Shown: one piece after another, positions 17,338 through 25,648 of the stretch
Layout: the number at the start of each line of letters is the position of its first letter
Position numbering within the stretch: the first letter of the stretch is position 1
Assembly: GCF_900111995.1 (NCBI RefSeq)
Contig: NZ_FOKF01000005.1
Coordinates: forward strand, 1-64,000
Origin: Collimonas sp. OK607
GTDB lineage: Bacteria; Pseudomonadota; Gammaproteobacteria; Burkholderiales; Burkholderiaceae_D
Reading direction: 5' to 3'
DNA: 64,000 nucleotides
Notes under the pieces: generated by a model
The model's input: only the letters and a program-made list of their open reading frames with translations
The model's database searches: none
What the model was told of the DNA's origin: nothing
Made by a program: the position numbers and the translations under genes

Positions 17338-17649
17338 TTGAGCGATACCCCTATAAAAATCGTGCACGGCACGGCGCTGACGGATGAGCAGAAAAAGGAT
17401 TTGCTGCACCGTCTGGCGCGCGTTGAAGGGCAGATTCGCGGAGTGCAGAAGTTGATTGCCAATGCCGCCGTGCCGGCAGATTGCGATGGCGTCGCCCAGC
17501 AGCTTGCCGCCGCCCGCAAGGCGCTGGACCGGGCATTCGTCACCCTGTTGACCGATGCCATCGTTACCCACACCACCGCTGCAGACGGTCCTGAGCAAGT
17601 ACAGCAGAGCGCCAGGCATCTGGCGGCTCTGCTGGATAAATTTGCTTGA
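17338..17649 (+). CDS. CsoR/RcnR/FrmR-family repressor (DUF156)
   Basis: This small all-helical repressor has 103 residues and the family core LLHRLARVEGQIRGVQKLI. The conserved Cys is present in PADCDGVAQQ and a His follows in DAIVTHTT, but the second Cys of copper-sensing CsoR (the HC pair) is replaced by Thr. This Cys-His set resembles FrmR/RcnR proteins, which sense formaldehyde or Ni/Co. The start is TTG at 17338, six bases after a perfect AAGGAGG that lies within the end of the kinase gene, so it is co-transcribed with the two-component genes. Its place in such an operon is unusual. Confidence 0.8.
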   Translation: MSDTPIKIVHGTALTDEQKKDLLHRLARVEGQIRGVQKLIANAAVPADCDGVAQQLAAARKALDRAFVTLLTDAIVTHTTAADGPEQVQQSARHLAALLDKFA

Positions 17650-17772
17650 AGTTTAGCTTGAAGTTTATTTAGGTATTGCCTGCTGCGCACTTAGGCGCAT
17701 AACCTATTCCCTCGTCGACAAGCCGTTTCTATAATTCTTTTCAGAAGATGTTGGACTGAAAAGGAGACGGAT

Positions 17773-18315
17773 ATGAGCTTGGCCGGCAATCGCGCTGCGA
17801 TGCAATCCGGAATCGGCATGATAGAAGTGATGGTGGCGATCGTCATCATGGTCTTCGCCGTGTTTGCCTTGATCAGCATGCAGATCGTCGCGTTGCGCTA
17901 TCAGAAGACGGCGCACCTGCGTTCTATGTCAAGCCAGTTCAGCGCCGATTTGGCCGATCGTATGCGGGCCAATATCCGCGGCGCTCATGACGGCGCCTAC
18001 AATCTGTCGCAGCAGACATATCCCGCGCTCGGCGAGCCTGCGCCATCCTGCCCTGATCCCGGGAGTTGTACTTCGCAGGAACTGGCGGCAAAAGATATCC
18101 ATGAATGGCGCACTGGTCTGGGCGATGCAATGGCTGGCGGCTGGGGTGAGATCGCCGGTTCGGTGGCCGATGGTTTTACGGTCAAGGTGTATTTCCTGGA
18201 TATGCTTGCTGCGGCCGACGGCGCTACTCCAGTTGCGAGAAATTGCCAGCCAACAGCAGCCGATCCGGTGTTGCATCGAGATGTGTCTTGCTACGCTGCG
18301 CTGGTTTCGCCATGA
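17773..18315 (+). CDS. pilV: Type IV pilus minor pilin PilV
   Basis: The 180-residue protein has a prepilin N-terminus with the processing site before MIEVMVAIVIMVFAVFALIS (Glu at +5) and the PilV-typical stretch FSADLADRMRANIRGA. PilV primes the pilus tip with the other minor pilins. AAGGAGA precedes the ATG. It overlaps the next gene by ATGA. The leader residue before the cut reads Gly-Ile-Gly-Met, a slight variation of the usual Gly-Phe junction. Confidence 0.85.
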   Translation: MSLAGNRAAMQSGIGMIEVMVAIVIMVFAVFALISMQIVALRYQKTAHLRSMSSQFSADLADRMRANIRGAHDGAYNLSQQTYPALGEPAPSCPDPGSCTSQELAAKDIHEWRTGLGDAMAGGWGEIAGSVADGFTVKVYFLDMLAAADGATPVARNCQPTAADPVLHRDVSCYAALVSP

Positions 18316-18830
18316 AGAATTTTCGTCGGCAATTGCATCCACAGTCTGGCCTGGCCTTACCCATGGTGTTGATTTTCCTGATGGTCATGTTGTTTCTGGG
18401 TTTCGCGGCATTGCGTGCCGCGCTGCTTGAAGAAAAAATGGCCGCCAATGCCAGCAACCAGCAGATGGCATTCCAGGTCGCCGAACATGCCCTGCGTTTT
18501 TGCGGAAACCAGCTGCAGCTATCGCCGATAACCATACCGCAGCTCAAGCAAGGGCCGATTCCGGTCGGCGGCGCAAATAGCAAACCCTATTGGGAAATCG
18601 CAGATAGCTGGAGTAACAGCAATGTCTCGGTAGCCGTGCCGCGCATGGGCAGCGAAGGCGCGGCTGCTGCGATGCCATCGCGTTGTCTGGTTGAGAAGTT
18701 GCAGTTCGACGGCGATCTGCAGTACCAGCAGCACCTTCCACAACAACGGCCAGCGTACAGAGTTACCGCGCGCGGGATAGGTGCGAGTACGGCGGCTGTG
18801 GTTGTGTTGCAAAGTTATTTGATTTTGTAA
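18312..18830 (+). CDS. pilX: Type IV pilus assembly protein PilX-like
   Basis: The 172-residue protein begins MKNFRRQLHPQSGLALPMV with one N-terminal hydrophobic helix; the PilX group lacks the Glu at +5, as here (SGLALPMVLIFLMVMLF). The block ALRAALLEEKMAANASNQQ is typical of PilX, which sits below the tip and promotes pilus assembly with PilV and PilY1. The start at 18312 overlaps the pilV stop; a longer in-frame start at 18243 lies inside pilV and is rejected. No pilW gene separates it from pilV, which is the usual order. Confidence 0.8.
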   Translation: MKNFRRQLHPQSGLALPMVLIFLMVMLFLGFAALRAALLEEKMAANASNQQMAFQVAEHALRFCGNQLQLSPITIPQLKQGPIPVGGANSKPYWEIADSWSNSNVSVAVPRMGSEGAAAAMPSRCLVEKLQFDGDLQYQQHLPQQRPAYRVTARGIGASTAAVVVLQSYLIL

Positions 18831-18859
18831 CCGTCATATCCTTCAAAACGTCGCTCCTC

Positions 18860-20731
18860 ATGGAAGTGGTCCCAAGCATGAAAGCTGTCTTTCCCGGCAT
18901 CTGCGCAGCCATGCTGATGTTTGTTAATGCCCAAGCTGCAAATACGCCCGATGAGCAGCCGTTCATCTATACAACAAGCTACGAAGCCACCACATGGCAA
19001 GGTCATGTCAAAGCCTATCCGATCGGCAAAAGCGGCGTTTCCGAAACGGCGCAATGGGATGCTGCCGATCTGATTCCGCAGTGGCAGACACGGCGCATCC
19101 TGACTGGAGTCGACGGCACTGCCGCTCAAGCAGTGCCATTTGAATGGCAGCATTTGAATGACATGCAAAAATCCATCTTGTCCTCGGCGGATGTCCTGCA
19201 ATACCTGCGAGGGAACGACGCGCTGGAAATAGAACATGGCGTCGGCCAGTTCCGGGATCGCAAAGGCAAGCTCGGCGATATCGTCAATTCGTCACCGTTG
19301 TATGTCAGTGTCTCCGATTCAGCTTATCAGTTTTTGCCCGCAGCAGAAGGCGGTAGCAGTTATCGGCAGTTTGTCGATAGCAAGAGGCAGCGTCGCGCCA
19401 TGCTTTACGTTGGCGCCAATGATGGCATGCTGCATGGTTTCGATGCGATCAGCGGAATCGAAAAAACTGCTTTCATCCCAAGCGCTATTTTTGACCATTT
19501 GCCGTTGTTGAGCGACATCGACTATGCACACCGTTTATTTGTTGATGGCCAGATCACCGCCGGTGACGCCTATCTCGGCAATAGCGGAAGCGCCGCATGG
19601 AAAAGCATCCTCCTGGGTTCGACCGGCGCCGCTGCGAAGAGCATGTTTGCGATCGATGTCAGCGATCCGGAAGCGCAGATATCCACACTCCTATGGCAAA
19701 AGAGCGCGGAAGACGATGGCCAGGGGGTACCCGATGATGACATGGGTTATTTGCTGGGCGAGGCATTCGCGATTCGTTTGCGCAACGGTAGCTGGGCTGC
19801 GCTTTATGGCAATGGTTATCAGAGCGAGAAGCAACGCGCTGTCATGGTTCTGGTCGATCTGGTTAGCGGCAGATTGAGAAAGAAAATGGTGGCTGGCGCC
19901 GTTGATCCCGTGGCGTCAAACGGCTTGGGGACTCCGGCTCTGGTCTTTAGCCAGCAGCGTGACGCAATTACGGCCTATGCCGGCGACTTGCTAGGCAGTC
20001 TTTGGAAATTCGATCTTAGCGCAAGCGAGCCGGAGCGCTGGCAAGTCGCGTTCGACGGTCGTCCCCTGTTTGAGGCTGCCGATAGCGGCGGCAAGATGCA
20101 ATCCCTGGTGCAGCAAGCTTTGCTTGAACATCATCCCCAGGGTGGCGCCATGATCATGTTTGGCGCAGGTAGAACGGACGACGATGCCAGAAGCAAGCCG
20201 CAAACAGCAAGCTTGTATGGCATCCTGGAAAAAACAGGTGCCGCTCCTGCCGCAAGTAGAAGCCAGTTGCAGAAACAAATCCTGACAGAAACAGACGGCG
20301 ACGCTGGAAAATGGCAATTAACCAGCAATATCATCAACTGGGGTACGCAGCGCGGCTGGTACATCGACCTGCCCGCCAAAGTCGGCCAGGTAATTGGAAA
20401 ATTACAAATCATCGATGGCGTATTGTGGGCGCTGACCTACTCTTCCAGCGCGGAAAAATCGTATCTGATTGCAATCGATTTCGCCACCGGCGGCGCCACA
20501 GCCGAAGCAGCACTCGCGGATTTCCCGCAAGATGTTTCAATGCTGGAAGTCGACGTGTCAGCCGTGACGCCCGTCTTCATCACGCTGCCGGATGGCCGCC
20601 GGCAACTTGTCATAAGAGGCCTCGACGGCGGGCTGCAAACGCTTGATCTGAACCCCGCCACGCGACGCCCGATAAGGGCCTGGCGTCAACTGCCGGTGCC
20701 GTCGAGTAGCGTTGATCCGAGCCAGGGGTAA
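18860..20731 (+). CDS. pilY1: PilY1-like pilus tip protein, short form
   Basis: The 623-residue exported protein matches the C-terminal beta-propeller part of PilC/PilY1 adhesins: LGDIVNSSPLYVS, RRAMLYVGANDGMLHGFDA, WKSILLGSTGAAAKSMFAID, GNGYQSEKQRAVMVLVD and AYAGDLLGSLWKFDLS are family blocks. A signal peptide (cut after NAQA) precedes the propeller directly, so the long N-terminal von Willebrand-type part of classical PilY1 (over 1000 residues) is absent. The start may be ATG 18860 or 18878; neither has a strong ribosome-binding site. It lies between pilX and pilE in the same operon. PilY1 controls pilus extension and adhesion. Confidence 0.82.
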   Translation: MEVVPSMKAVFPGICAAMLMFVNAQAANTPDEQPFIYTTSYEATTWQGHVKAYPIGKSGVSETAQWDAADLIPQWQTRRILTGVDGTAAQAVPFEWQHLNDMQKSILSSADVLQYLRGNDALEIEHGVGQFRDRKGKLGDIVNSSPLYVSVSDSAYQFLPAAEGGSSYRQFVDSKRQRRAMLYVGANDGMLHGFDAISGIEKTAFIPSAIFDHLPLLSDIDYAHRLFVDGQITAGDAYLGNSGSAAWKSILLGSTGAAAKSMFAIDVSDPEAQISTLLWQKSAEDDGQGVPDDDMGYLLGEAFAIRLRNGSWAALYGNGYQSEKQRAVMVLVDLVSGRLRKKMVAGAVDPVASNGLGTPALVFSQQRDAITAYAGDLLGSLWKFDLSASEPERWQVAFDGRPLFEAADSGGKMQSLVQQALLEHHPQGGAMIMFGAGRTDDDARSKPQTASLYGILEKTGAAPAASRSQLQKQILTETDGDAGKWQLTSNIINWGTQRGWYIDLPAKVGQVIGKLQIIDGVLWALTYSSSAEKSYLIAIDFATGGATAEAALADFPQDVSMLEVDVSAVTPVFITLPDGRRQLVIRGLDGGLQTLDLNPATRRPIRAWRQLPVPSSSVDPSQG

Positions 20732-20736
20732 AGAGT

Positions 20737-21159
20737 ATGGGCAGGCAAAGAGGCTTCACCCTGGTCGAAATCATGATCGTGGTGGCGATCGTCGCTATCC
20801 TGAGCAGCATAGCGCTACCAAGTTATAGCGAACATGTCAGGCGCAGCCAACGCCTGGCAGCGCGAGCAATCATGCTGGAAGCGGCAAACTGGATGGAGCG
20901 TCGATTCTCCGTGCATCACAACTACCTCGGCAGCGATAACCAGCCCCCTGTCCTGCCGGACGGCCTGGATCGTTCGCCTCAAAGCGGTACGGCAAAGTAT
21001 GCGATCAGTTTGATGACCGGGCAAACCCATGCCACAACCTATCAGCTGCAAGCGTCGCCGGTTGTTGCCGACAAATGCGGCACATTTACTTTGGATCACA
21101 CCGGCGCACGGGGACTAATCGGCAATACTGCCTCGTTGCCGGCATGCTGGGGACGTTAG
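20737..21159 (+). CDS. pilE: Minor pilin PilE-like
   Basis: The 140-residue prepilin has the cleavage and methylation site RGFTLVEIMIVVAIVAILSS with Glu at +5, and a C-terminal pair of Cys (KCGTFTLD... and PACWGR) that form the usual disulfide loop. It is the last gene of the pilV-pilX-pilY1-pilE cluster, five bases after the pilY1 stop, and is followed by a terminator. This place and size fit the minor pilin PilE, which couples the tip complex to the major pilin. Confidence 0.85.
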   Translation: MGRQRGFTLVEIMIVVAIVAILSSIALPSYSEHVRRSQRLAARAIMLEAANWMERRFSVHHNYLGSDNQPPVLPDGLDRSPQSGTAKYAISLMTGQTHATTYQLQASPVVADKCGTFTLDHTGARGLIGNTASLPACWGR

Positions 21160-21171
21160 TCGTAAAAAAGA

Positions 21172-21190
21172 AGCCCGCTGACAGCGGGCT
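21172..21190. terminator. Hairpin terminator between pilE and a convergent gene
   Basis: AGCCCGCT and AGCGGGCT pair around GAC. A T-rich tract follows on the minus strand, so it best serves the convergent small exported protein gene, and it may also end the pilus operon transcript. Confidence 0.75.
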
Positions 21191-21223
21191 CGGCAATACG
21201 ATTAAATCACCGAGGCTGCAACC

Positions 21224-21535
21224 TCAATCATCATCGCGATGGCGGCGGTGTTCACGCCAACCTTCACGACGCCGCCATTCTTCGCGGCGCCACTCGTCGT
21301 CACGACGCTCCCGCCATTCGCGGCGCTCGCGCCAGCCGGGTTCCACGTAGACTGGCTGCGGAGGGTAATACACCGGCGCAGGAACATAACGCGGTTCGTA
21401 CTGTACAACTGGCGGGTAATACGGTTGCGGCGGCTCGACGTAAATGCCAACGCCGACATCCACGCGTGCTGCAGCGCTGCCGCAAGCACCAGCAGCGATC
21501 ACACCAAACGCTAGACATGCTAAAAGTTTTTTCAT
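21224..21535 (-). CDS. Small exported protein with Pro/Tyr repeats and charged tail
   Basis: The 103-residue product has a signal peptide (MKKLLACLAFGVIAAGACGSAAA), a middle part of repeated Pro-Tyr-Val units (YVEPPQPYYPPVV, YVPAPVYYPPQPVYVEP) and a C-terminal tail made almost only of Arg, Glu, Asp and Trp. It resembles the PXPV-repeat small proteins common in Burkholderiales, whose function is not established. AGGAAATAAA precedes the ATG. It is periplasmic or cell-surface by inference. Confidence 0.75.
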   Translation of the reverse strand: MKKLLACLAFGVIAAGACGSAAARVDVGVGIYVEPPQPYYPPVVQYEPRYVPAPVYYPPQPVYVEPGWRERREWRERRDDEWRREEWRRREGWREHRRHRDDD

Positions 21536-21795
21536 TTTATTTCCTGTTTACCTGCACACCATCTGGCGATTTCGCCGTTTCATGATTTCAGTGTACGGAC
21601 AATAATGAGTAGATGTTGTTCGGAGGGGCAACAAGTGTAACTTTAAGTAAATGAATGTAGCAAAATGAGAATGCAAAATCGTCTTCTCTTTTGTGCATTT
21701 GGCATGCTTATCCGTCCAAAATTCGGATTTATGCAACAGAATCTTAGAGAATAGATAATCAGGAACGGGTTTAGCTGAATTAAAGGAAATCTTGT

Positions 21796-22371
21796 ATGGG
21801 AAAGAGCCGGCTGGAAGCATTCAGCGATGGCGTCATCGCCATCATCATCACCATCATGGTGCTTGAAATGAAAGTGCCGCACGAACCTAGCCTGGCCGCG
21901 CTGTGGCTGATACTGCCGGTGTTCGTCAGCTACATACTCAGTTTTATCTATACTGGTATCTACTGGAACAACCATCATCACATGCTGCATGCGGTACAAA
22001 AGATCAATGGTTCGGTCTTGTGGGCCAATCTGCATCTGTTGTTCTGGCTCTCGCTGATTCCGTTCGCCACCGGCTGGATGGGGGAAAACCATTTTTCCGA
22101 AGTGCCGGTGGCGCTGTATGGCGTGGTGCTGCTGATGGCCGGCGTCGCCTACTACATTTTGAGTCGCACGTTGATCAAGCTACATGGAAAGGAATCGACC
22201 CTGGCCCAGGCGGTCGGCAATGACTTCAAGGGGAAGATTTCGGTGATTTCGTACGCGATTGCGATTCCGTTCTCTTTCGTCAATCGGTGGCTGGCGCTCG
22301 GGTTGTATGTGCTGGTTGCGATCATGTGGTTAATTCCTGATCGCCGTATCGAGAAAGTAATTAACACCTGA
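21796..22371 (+). CDS. TMEM175-family (DUF1211) membrane protein
   Basis: The 191-residue protein has about six hydrophobic segments and begins with the family hallmark RLEAFSDGVIAIIITIMVLE; FSDGVxAI is the conserved motif in the first helix of TMEM175-type potassium channels. It contains a His-rich loop (WNNHHHMLHAV), also typical of the family. Bacterial members form K+-selective pores. AAAGGAAA precedes the ATG. It stands alone, with no linked partner. Confidence 0.85.
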   Translation: MGKSRLEAFSDGVIAIIITIMVLEMKVPHEPSLAALWLILPVFVSYILSFIYTGIYWNNHHHMLHAVQKINGSVLWANLHLLFWLSLIPFATGWMGENHFSEVPVALYGVVLLMAGVAYYILSRTLIKLHGKESTLAQAVGNDFKGKISVISYAIAIPFSFVNRWLALGLYVLVAIMWLIPDRRIEKVINT

Positions 22372-22574
22372 AGCGGCCGTTGCAGTCGATAGCCCGGGGA
22401 GCGAAGATCAACGAATAAATTTGACAGCCGATACTTTGCATTTTTGGCAATGGATGCATAAAATCCATCATAGGCAACACGCGCACCAGTCTTGCACGAA
22501 CCGAAAGAACAAAATCTGCTTCCGCCTCTCTAATTGGAAGCTCCGCCTGCTCCACTAAATCAGAGGGTGTCAAA

Positions 22575-23012
22575 ATGAAAAATTCACATCGCCTGCCTGT
22601 CCGGAGGGATCAAGGTTTCACGTTGATAGAGTTGATGCTGGTTGTTGCGATTATTGGTATTTTGGCAGCGGTTGTTATACCTGCTTATCAAAACCGTCTG
22701 AAGAAAGAAAAATTTGCAGAGGTGATTGCGGCGAGTGTCGCGGCTAAATCTGCAGTCGAGGCTTGCGTGCAGAAATTGAATGCCATCGCCGGTTGCGATG
22801 GCGGCGCCAATGGGATTCCTGCGGACTCCACCGGAGATCCCGGCGGCCGAGTGGCTACGGTCAGCACCAAGAACGGCGTCATTACAATTGTCCCTCAAGT
22901 AAAAGATGGCATTCTTGCCACAGATACCTACGTGTTGACGCCAACCGCCGGCAATCCGGTCCAATGGTCGACTAGCGGCAGCGGCTGCCTCGCCACGGTG
23001 TTGTGTAAATAA
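22575..23012 (+). CDS. Type IV pilin (PilA-like)
   Basis: The 145-residue prepilin has an 11-12-residue basic leader followed by QGFTLIELMLVVAIIGILAA, the canonical cleavage/methylation site and assembly helix with Glu at +5. It carries two Cys pairs, ACVQKLNAIAGC and GCLATVLC, the second closing the usual D-region loop. It is not in the minor-pilin cluster that ends 1.4 kb upstream and has its own 200-base leader. It could be a major-pilin paralogue or an accessory pilin. Confidence 0.85.
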   Translation: MKNSHRLPVRRDQGFTLIELMLVVAIIGILAAVVIPAYQNRLKKEKFAEVIAASVAAKSAVEACVQKLNAIAGCDGGANGIPADSTGDPGGRVATVSTKNGVITIVPQVKDGILATDTYVLTPTAGNPVQWSTSGSGCLATVLCK

Positions 23013-23150
23013 CGGAACTCGTCAATCAATTTGCCTGTCAGAATTTTTATTCTGTGTAGATGTCTGTTAAGCGTCTGGGTTCTGTAATGAAAATTGTAGA
23101 AATTGCTGCTTCAAGACATTATTTTTGTAGCTGAGAAGCAAGAGGCAAAT

Positions 23151-23351
23151 ATGTACGGCGACGTTGACTGGAGGCATGCGCCGAAAGGCGCGCATTGGTG
23201 GGCAATAGATGCAAGCGGGCACGCCCATTGGTTCATGGAGCCAAATCATAAGCTCAGGACACATTTTTGGTACGCCCAGGAAGTCCATGCCCCGACTTTC
23301 GGCTATTCCGGCGACTGGCGCGAGAGCCTGACCGAACGGCCGGCCAGTTAG
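23151..23351 (+). CDS. Trp-rich microprotein, paralogue 1
   Basis: The 66-residue protein MYGDVDWRHAPKGAHWWAID... has seven Trp and no membrane segment. It is clearly homologous to the product at 26292-26489 along its whole length; shared blocks are DW(R/K)xAPxGAxWWAxDA, AHW(F/Y)M, RTxFW and FGYxGDW...SLxERPA. Proteins of this form occur near phage and island genes in Burkholderiales, but I know no function. The ATG at 23151 has AGAGG upstream and matches the start of the paralogue; the longer frame from 23103 has no such support. Confidence 0.65.
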   Translation: MYGDVDWRHAPKGAHWWAIDASGHAHWFMEPNHKLRTHFWYAQEVHAPTFGYSGDWRESLTERPAS

Positions 23352-23441
23352 CCGTTTCCATATCGGACCGATTCGGGCGGAATGAACGATACGCGGATTC
23401 AAGCGTCGAAACTGATATCCCTGAAAAGTCTGGAATACATC

Positions 23442-23609
23442 ATGAAACGCCTTGCTATCTTGTTTGGTTTGGCTGTCCTGCTCAGCGGCTGCGTAGTTGC
23501 CCCGTATGGTCCGAGAGATGGCGGTTATAGAAATGGCGGCGACCAGCACGAGCACCACGATGACAGAGGCGATGATCGTCGCAGGGATGACAACCCCAAC
23601 CGCTATTAA
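23442..23609 (+). CDS. Small lipoprotein with a His/Asp/Arg-rich tail
   Basis: The 55-residue product MKRLAILFGLAVLLSGCVVAP has a signal peptide with lipobox LSGC. After processing only about 38 residues remain, made of Gly, Arg, Asp, Asn and His (DQHEHHDDRGDDRRRDD). The tail might bind metal or simply be disordered. The start at 23442 is chosen because it begins the signal peptide. Function unknown. Confidence 0.6.
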   Translation: MKRLAILFGLAVLLSGCVVAPYGPRDGGYRNGGDQHEHHDDRGDDRRRDDNPNRY

Positions 23610-23697
23610 TCACTGATCGCAGGTGGCGGGCACTATTGCCGTCAGTCGTGCCGTACGCTGATCGTCGACCCTCGATATCGAGAGGATACGAGGCGCG

Positions 23698-23934
23698 CTA
23701 CTTCCTTACGCAAATCCTGTACAGGCTCTTTGCCATCTGGATGATCAAGGCAGCCAGCCACGTCATTTTCAATGTCAGGAAAAGAGCCAGGATTGCAATG
23801 CAGATCTTGAGCGTCATGCTGTCGACATGAGCAATGCCAAATTTGCTGCCTCTTAAAATGGCAAACATCATGGGTATGCACAGCAGGCACAGGTAGAGGT
23901 TCTCGTCGCGGAGCAGCCTGGAGAGGTATTTCAT
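23698..23934 (-). CDS. Small membrane protein, paralogue 1
   Basis: The 78-residue protein has two hydrophobic helices (about residues 14-32 and 42-66) and begins MKYLSRLLRDENLYLCLL. It is homologous to the 78-residue product at 25134-25370: shared blocks are MK(Y/H)...LLR(D/E)N.LY...L, FA(I/V)(L/I)(R/K)G and TLK...LLALK.... The two genes sit on either side of the AI-2E-family permease gene and both point left. Function unknown. Confidence 0.6.
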   Translation of the reverse strand: MKYLSRLLRDENLYLCLLCIPMMFAILRGSKFGIAHVDSMTLKICIAILALFLTLKMTWLAALIIQMAKSLYRICVRK

Positions 23935-24035
23935 AGATCCCTTTATTAGGCGGAATATGGACTGTACACGTTTCGGTTACCATTGAAAACGGCTCCGGTT
24001 GGCCAAGGCGCATATCAACTAAAAAAGACACCTCT

Positions 24036-25103
24036 ATGATCCAACGCAAGTCTGGCGAGCCAGAACCCGGCAACAAGAAAATCCAGCAAGCCGCATCGAC
24101 CGCGCTCTACGCGGTGCTCGTCATACTCGCGCTGTGGGTTGTGCGCGATTTCATTCCGGCAGTGGTTTGGGCCGCCGTAATTGCGATAGCGTTGTGGCCT
24201 CTGTTGTTGCGCCTGGAACCGCAGCGTGGATCGCGGGCCCGCGCAACCATCGTCGCTTTATTGCTCACAGCCGCTGTCGCGTTGTTCGTCGTGCTGCCTT
24301 TCGTACTCGTCATTACGCAGGCCGCGCATGAGACGCACGATTTCGTAACCTGGTTCAAGCAGGCGGAAGCCAACGGCATCCCACTGCCTGACCTGATCAA
24401 TCACTTGCCTTTCGGGGCGCAGCAGATCGCAAGCTGGTGGCAAGAAAATCTCGCACGTCCGCTACACGATTCACCGGTAATGAACGGGTTGCATGGTGAA
24501 ACGGCCGTTGCTTTCGGCCGCCATTTTGGCGCGGTCGCCGCGCACGGGCTGATCCTGTTCGGTTTCATGCTGGTCACGCTTTTCGTTATCTTCCTGGCCG
24601 GTCCGCGCATGAGCGAAAACCTGGTCAAGGCAACCCGCCGCGCTTTTGGCGACGACGGCGCGCTGATCGCAAGCCAGATGACGGCAGCTGTGCGCGGCAC
24701 CGTCGCCGGCCTGGTGGTGGTCGGCATCGGCGAAGGTGCGCTGCTGGGTATCGCCTACGCGATAGCCGGTGTGCCACATGCGACGCTACTTGGCTTGTTG
24801 ACGGCGATTGCCGCCATGCTGCCGTTTTGCGCGCCGATCATTTTTTGCGGAGCCGCTCTGTGGTTGTTTGTGCAGGGTGCAACCGTCGGCGCCGTCAGCG
24901 TCCTCATATTCGGGTTTGTCGTCGTGCTGATTGCCGAACATCTGGTGCGACCGCTGCTGATCGGCAGCTCGACGCGCCTGCCGTTCCTGCTGGTTCTGTT
25001 CGGTATTCTCGGCGGCGCGCAGACGTTCGGATTGCTCGGCCTGTTCATCGGTCCTGCGTTGATGACGGTGCTGATGGTGTTGTGGCGCGATTGGGTGAGG
25101 TAA
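24036..25103 (+). CDS. AI-2E-family transporter (YdiK-like permease)
   Basis: The 355-residue integral membrane protein has about eight hydrophobic segments, with the long soluble loop between segments 3 and 4 (ETHDFVTWFKQAEANG...) and the C-terminal block LVRPLLIGSSTRLPFLLVLFG found in the AI-2E exporter/PerM family. Members export autoinducer-2 or act in Na+/H+ exchange; the substrate cannot be inferred here. It is flanked by two paralogous small membrane proteins on the opposite strand. The ATG at 24036 lacks a strong ribosome-binding site. Confidence 0.85.
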   Translation: MIQRKSGEPEPGNKKIQQAASTALYAVLVILALWVVRDFIPAVVWAAVIAIALWPLLLRLEPQRGSRARATIVALLLTAAVALFVVLPFVLVITQAAHETHDFVTWFKQAEANGIPLPDLINHLPFGAQQIASWWQENLARPLHDSPVMNGLHGETAVAFGRHFGAVAAHGLILFGFMLVTLFVIFLAGPRMSENLVKATRRAFGDDGALIASQMTAAVRGTVAGLVVVGIGEGALLGIAYAIAGVPHATLLGLLTAIAAMLPFCAPIIFCGAALWLFVQGATVGAVSVLIFGFVVVLIAEHLVRPLLIGSSTRLPFLLVLFGILGGAQTFGLLGLFIGPALMTVLMVLWRDWVR

Positions 25104-25133
25104 GCCGGTTCAGGCTGGTAATCGAAAATCGCG

Positions 25134-25370
25134 TTATTTCAGCAGGAGGGGCCTGGACTGACGCTTTGCCCTGTTGGCAAACCATGCAGTCACCAGCAGT
25201 ATTTTCAGGGCAAGTAAAAGACCCACTGCCACAACGCCAAGCTTAAGCGTCGCGCCAATGACGTAGGCAATTCCGACGGTGATACCTTTTATCACGGCAA
25301 ATATCGCGAGTACACCCAGCAACGCCGCGTAGAGGGGATTTTCGCGAAGAAAGGTGGAGAAGTGTTTCAT
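25134..25370 (-). CDS. Small membrane protein, paralogue 2
   Basis: From the ATG at 25370 the protein is 78 residues, MKHFSTFLRENPLYAALLG..., with two hydrophobic helices and a basic C-terminus (NRAKRQSRPLLLK). It matches the product of 23698-23934 over its full length. An upstream in-frame ATG at 25382 would add four residues; the shorter start aligns with the paralogue. It is convergent with the AI-2E-family gene, 30 bases from its stop. Confidence 0.62.
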   Translation of the reverse strand: MKHFSTFLRENPLYAALLGVLAIFAVIKGITVGIAYVIGATLKLGVVAVGLLLALKILLVTAWFANRAKRQSRPLLLK

Positions 25371-25513
25371 ATGCGGTTTCATATGCGTCTCGGTTCGACG
25401 TTATAGGCAATGTACACCTTTGATTTGTCGTTGAAAATAATTTCTGCGAGTTTGTGAATCGGCTTTATTATTATTTTGTCATTATCTCATGCGTTTGCAA
25501 TAAACAAAAAAAA

Positions 25514-25634
25514 GCCCGCCAGCCTTTCGGCAGCGGGCTAAGTCCAAAACTTAGGGAGATTTGGAGGAGACCAAGACAATATTGTGCCCACCGGCCAATT
25601 TTCAAGACCTTTTGAGTTATTTACTATTTATATA
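25514..25634 (-). ncRNA. Candidate small RNA A with anti-Shine-Dalgarno motif
   Basis: Read on the minus strand, this stretch contains TCTCCTCC and then TCTCCC, both complementary to Shine-Dalgarno sequences. A perfect 6-base stem CTAAGT/ACTTAG (25538-25554) follows, and then a terminator hairpin GCCCGC...GCGGGC with GAAA loop (25514-25538) running into eight T. About 100 bases are nearly identical to candidate B at 25968-26080. It starts just after the dodecin stop codon (25649), so it may be cut from the dodecin mRNA 3' end or have its own promoter (a TATAAAT box lies near 25625-25635). Confidence 0.65.
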
Positions 25635-25648
25635 TGGCAATCGCCCGG

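Noticed and set aside
22420-22470. Sigma-54 promoter before the pilin gene
   Set aside because: TGGCAATGGATGC looks similar, but GG and GC are 8 rather than 10 bases apart, so it cannot be a standard -24/-12 promoter.
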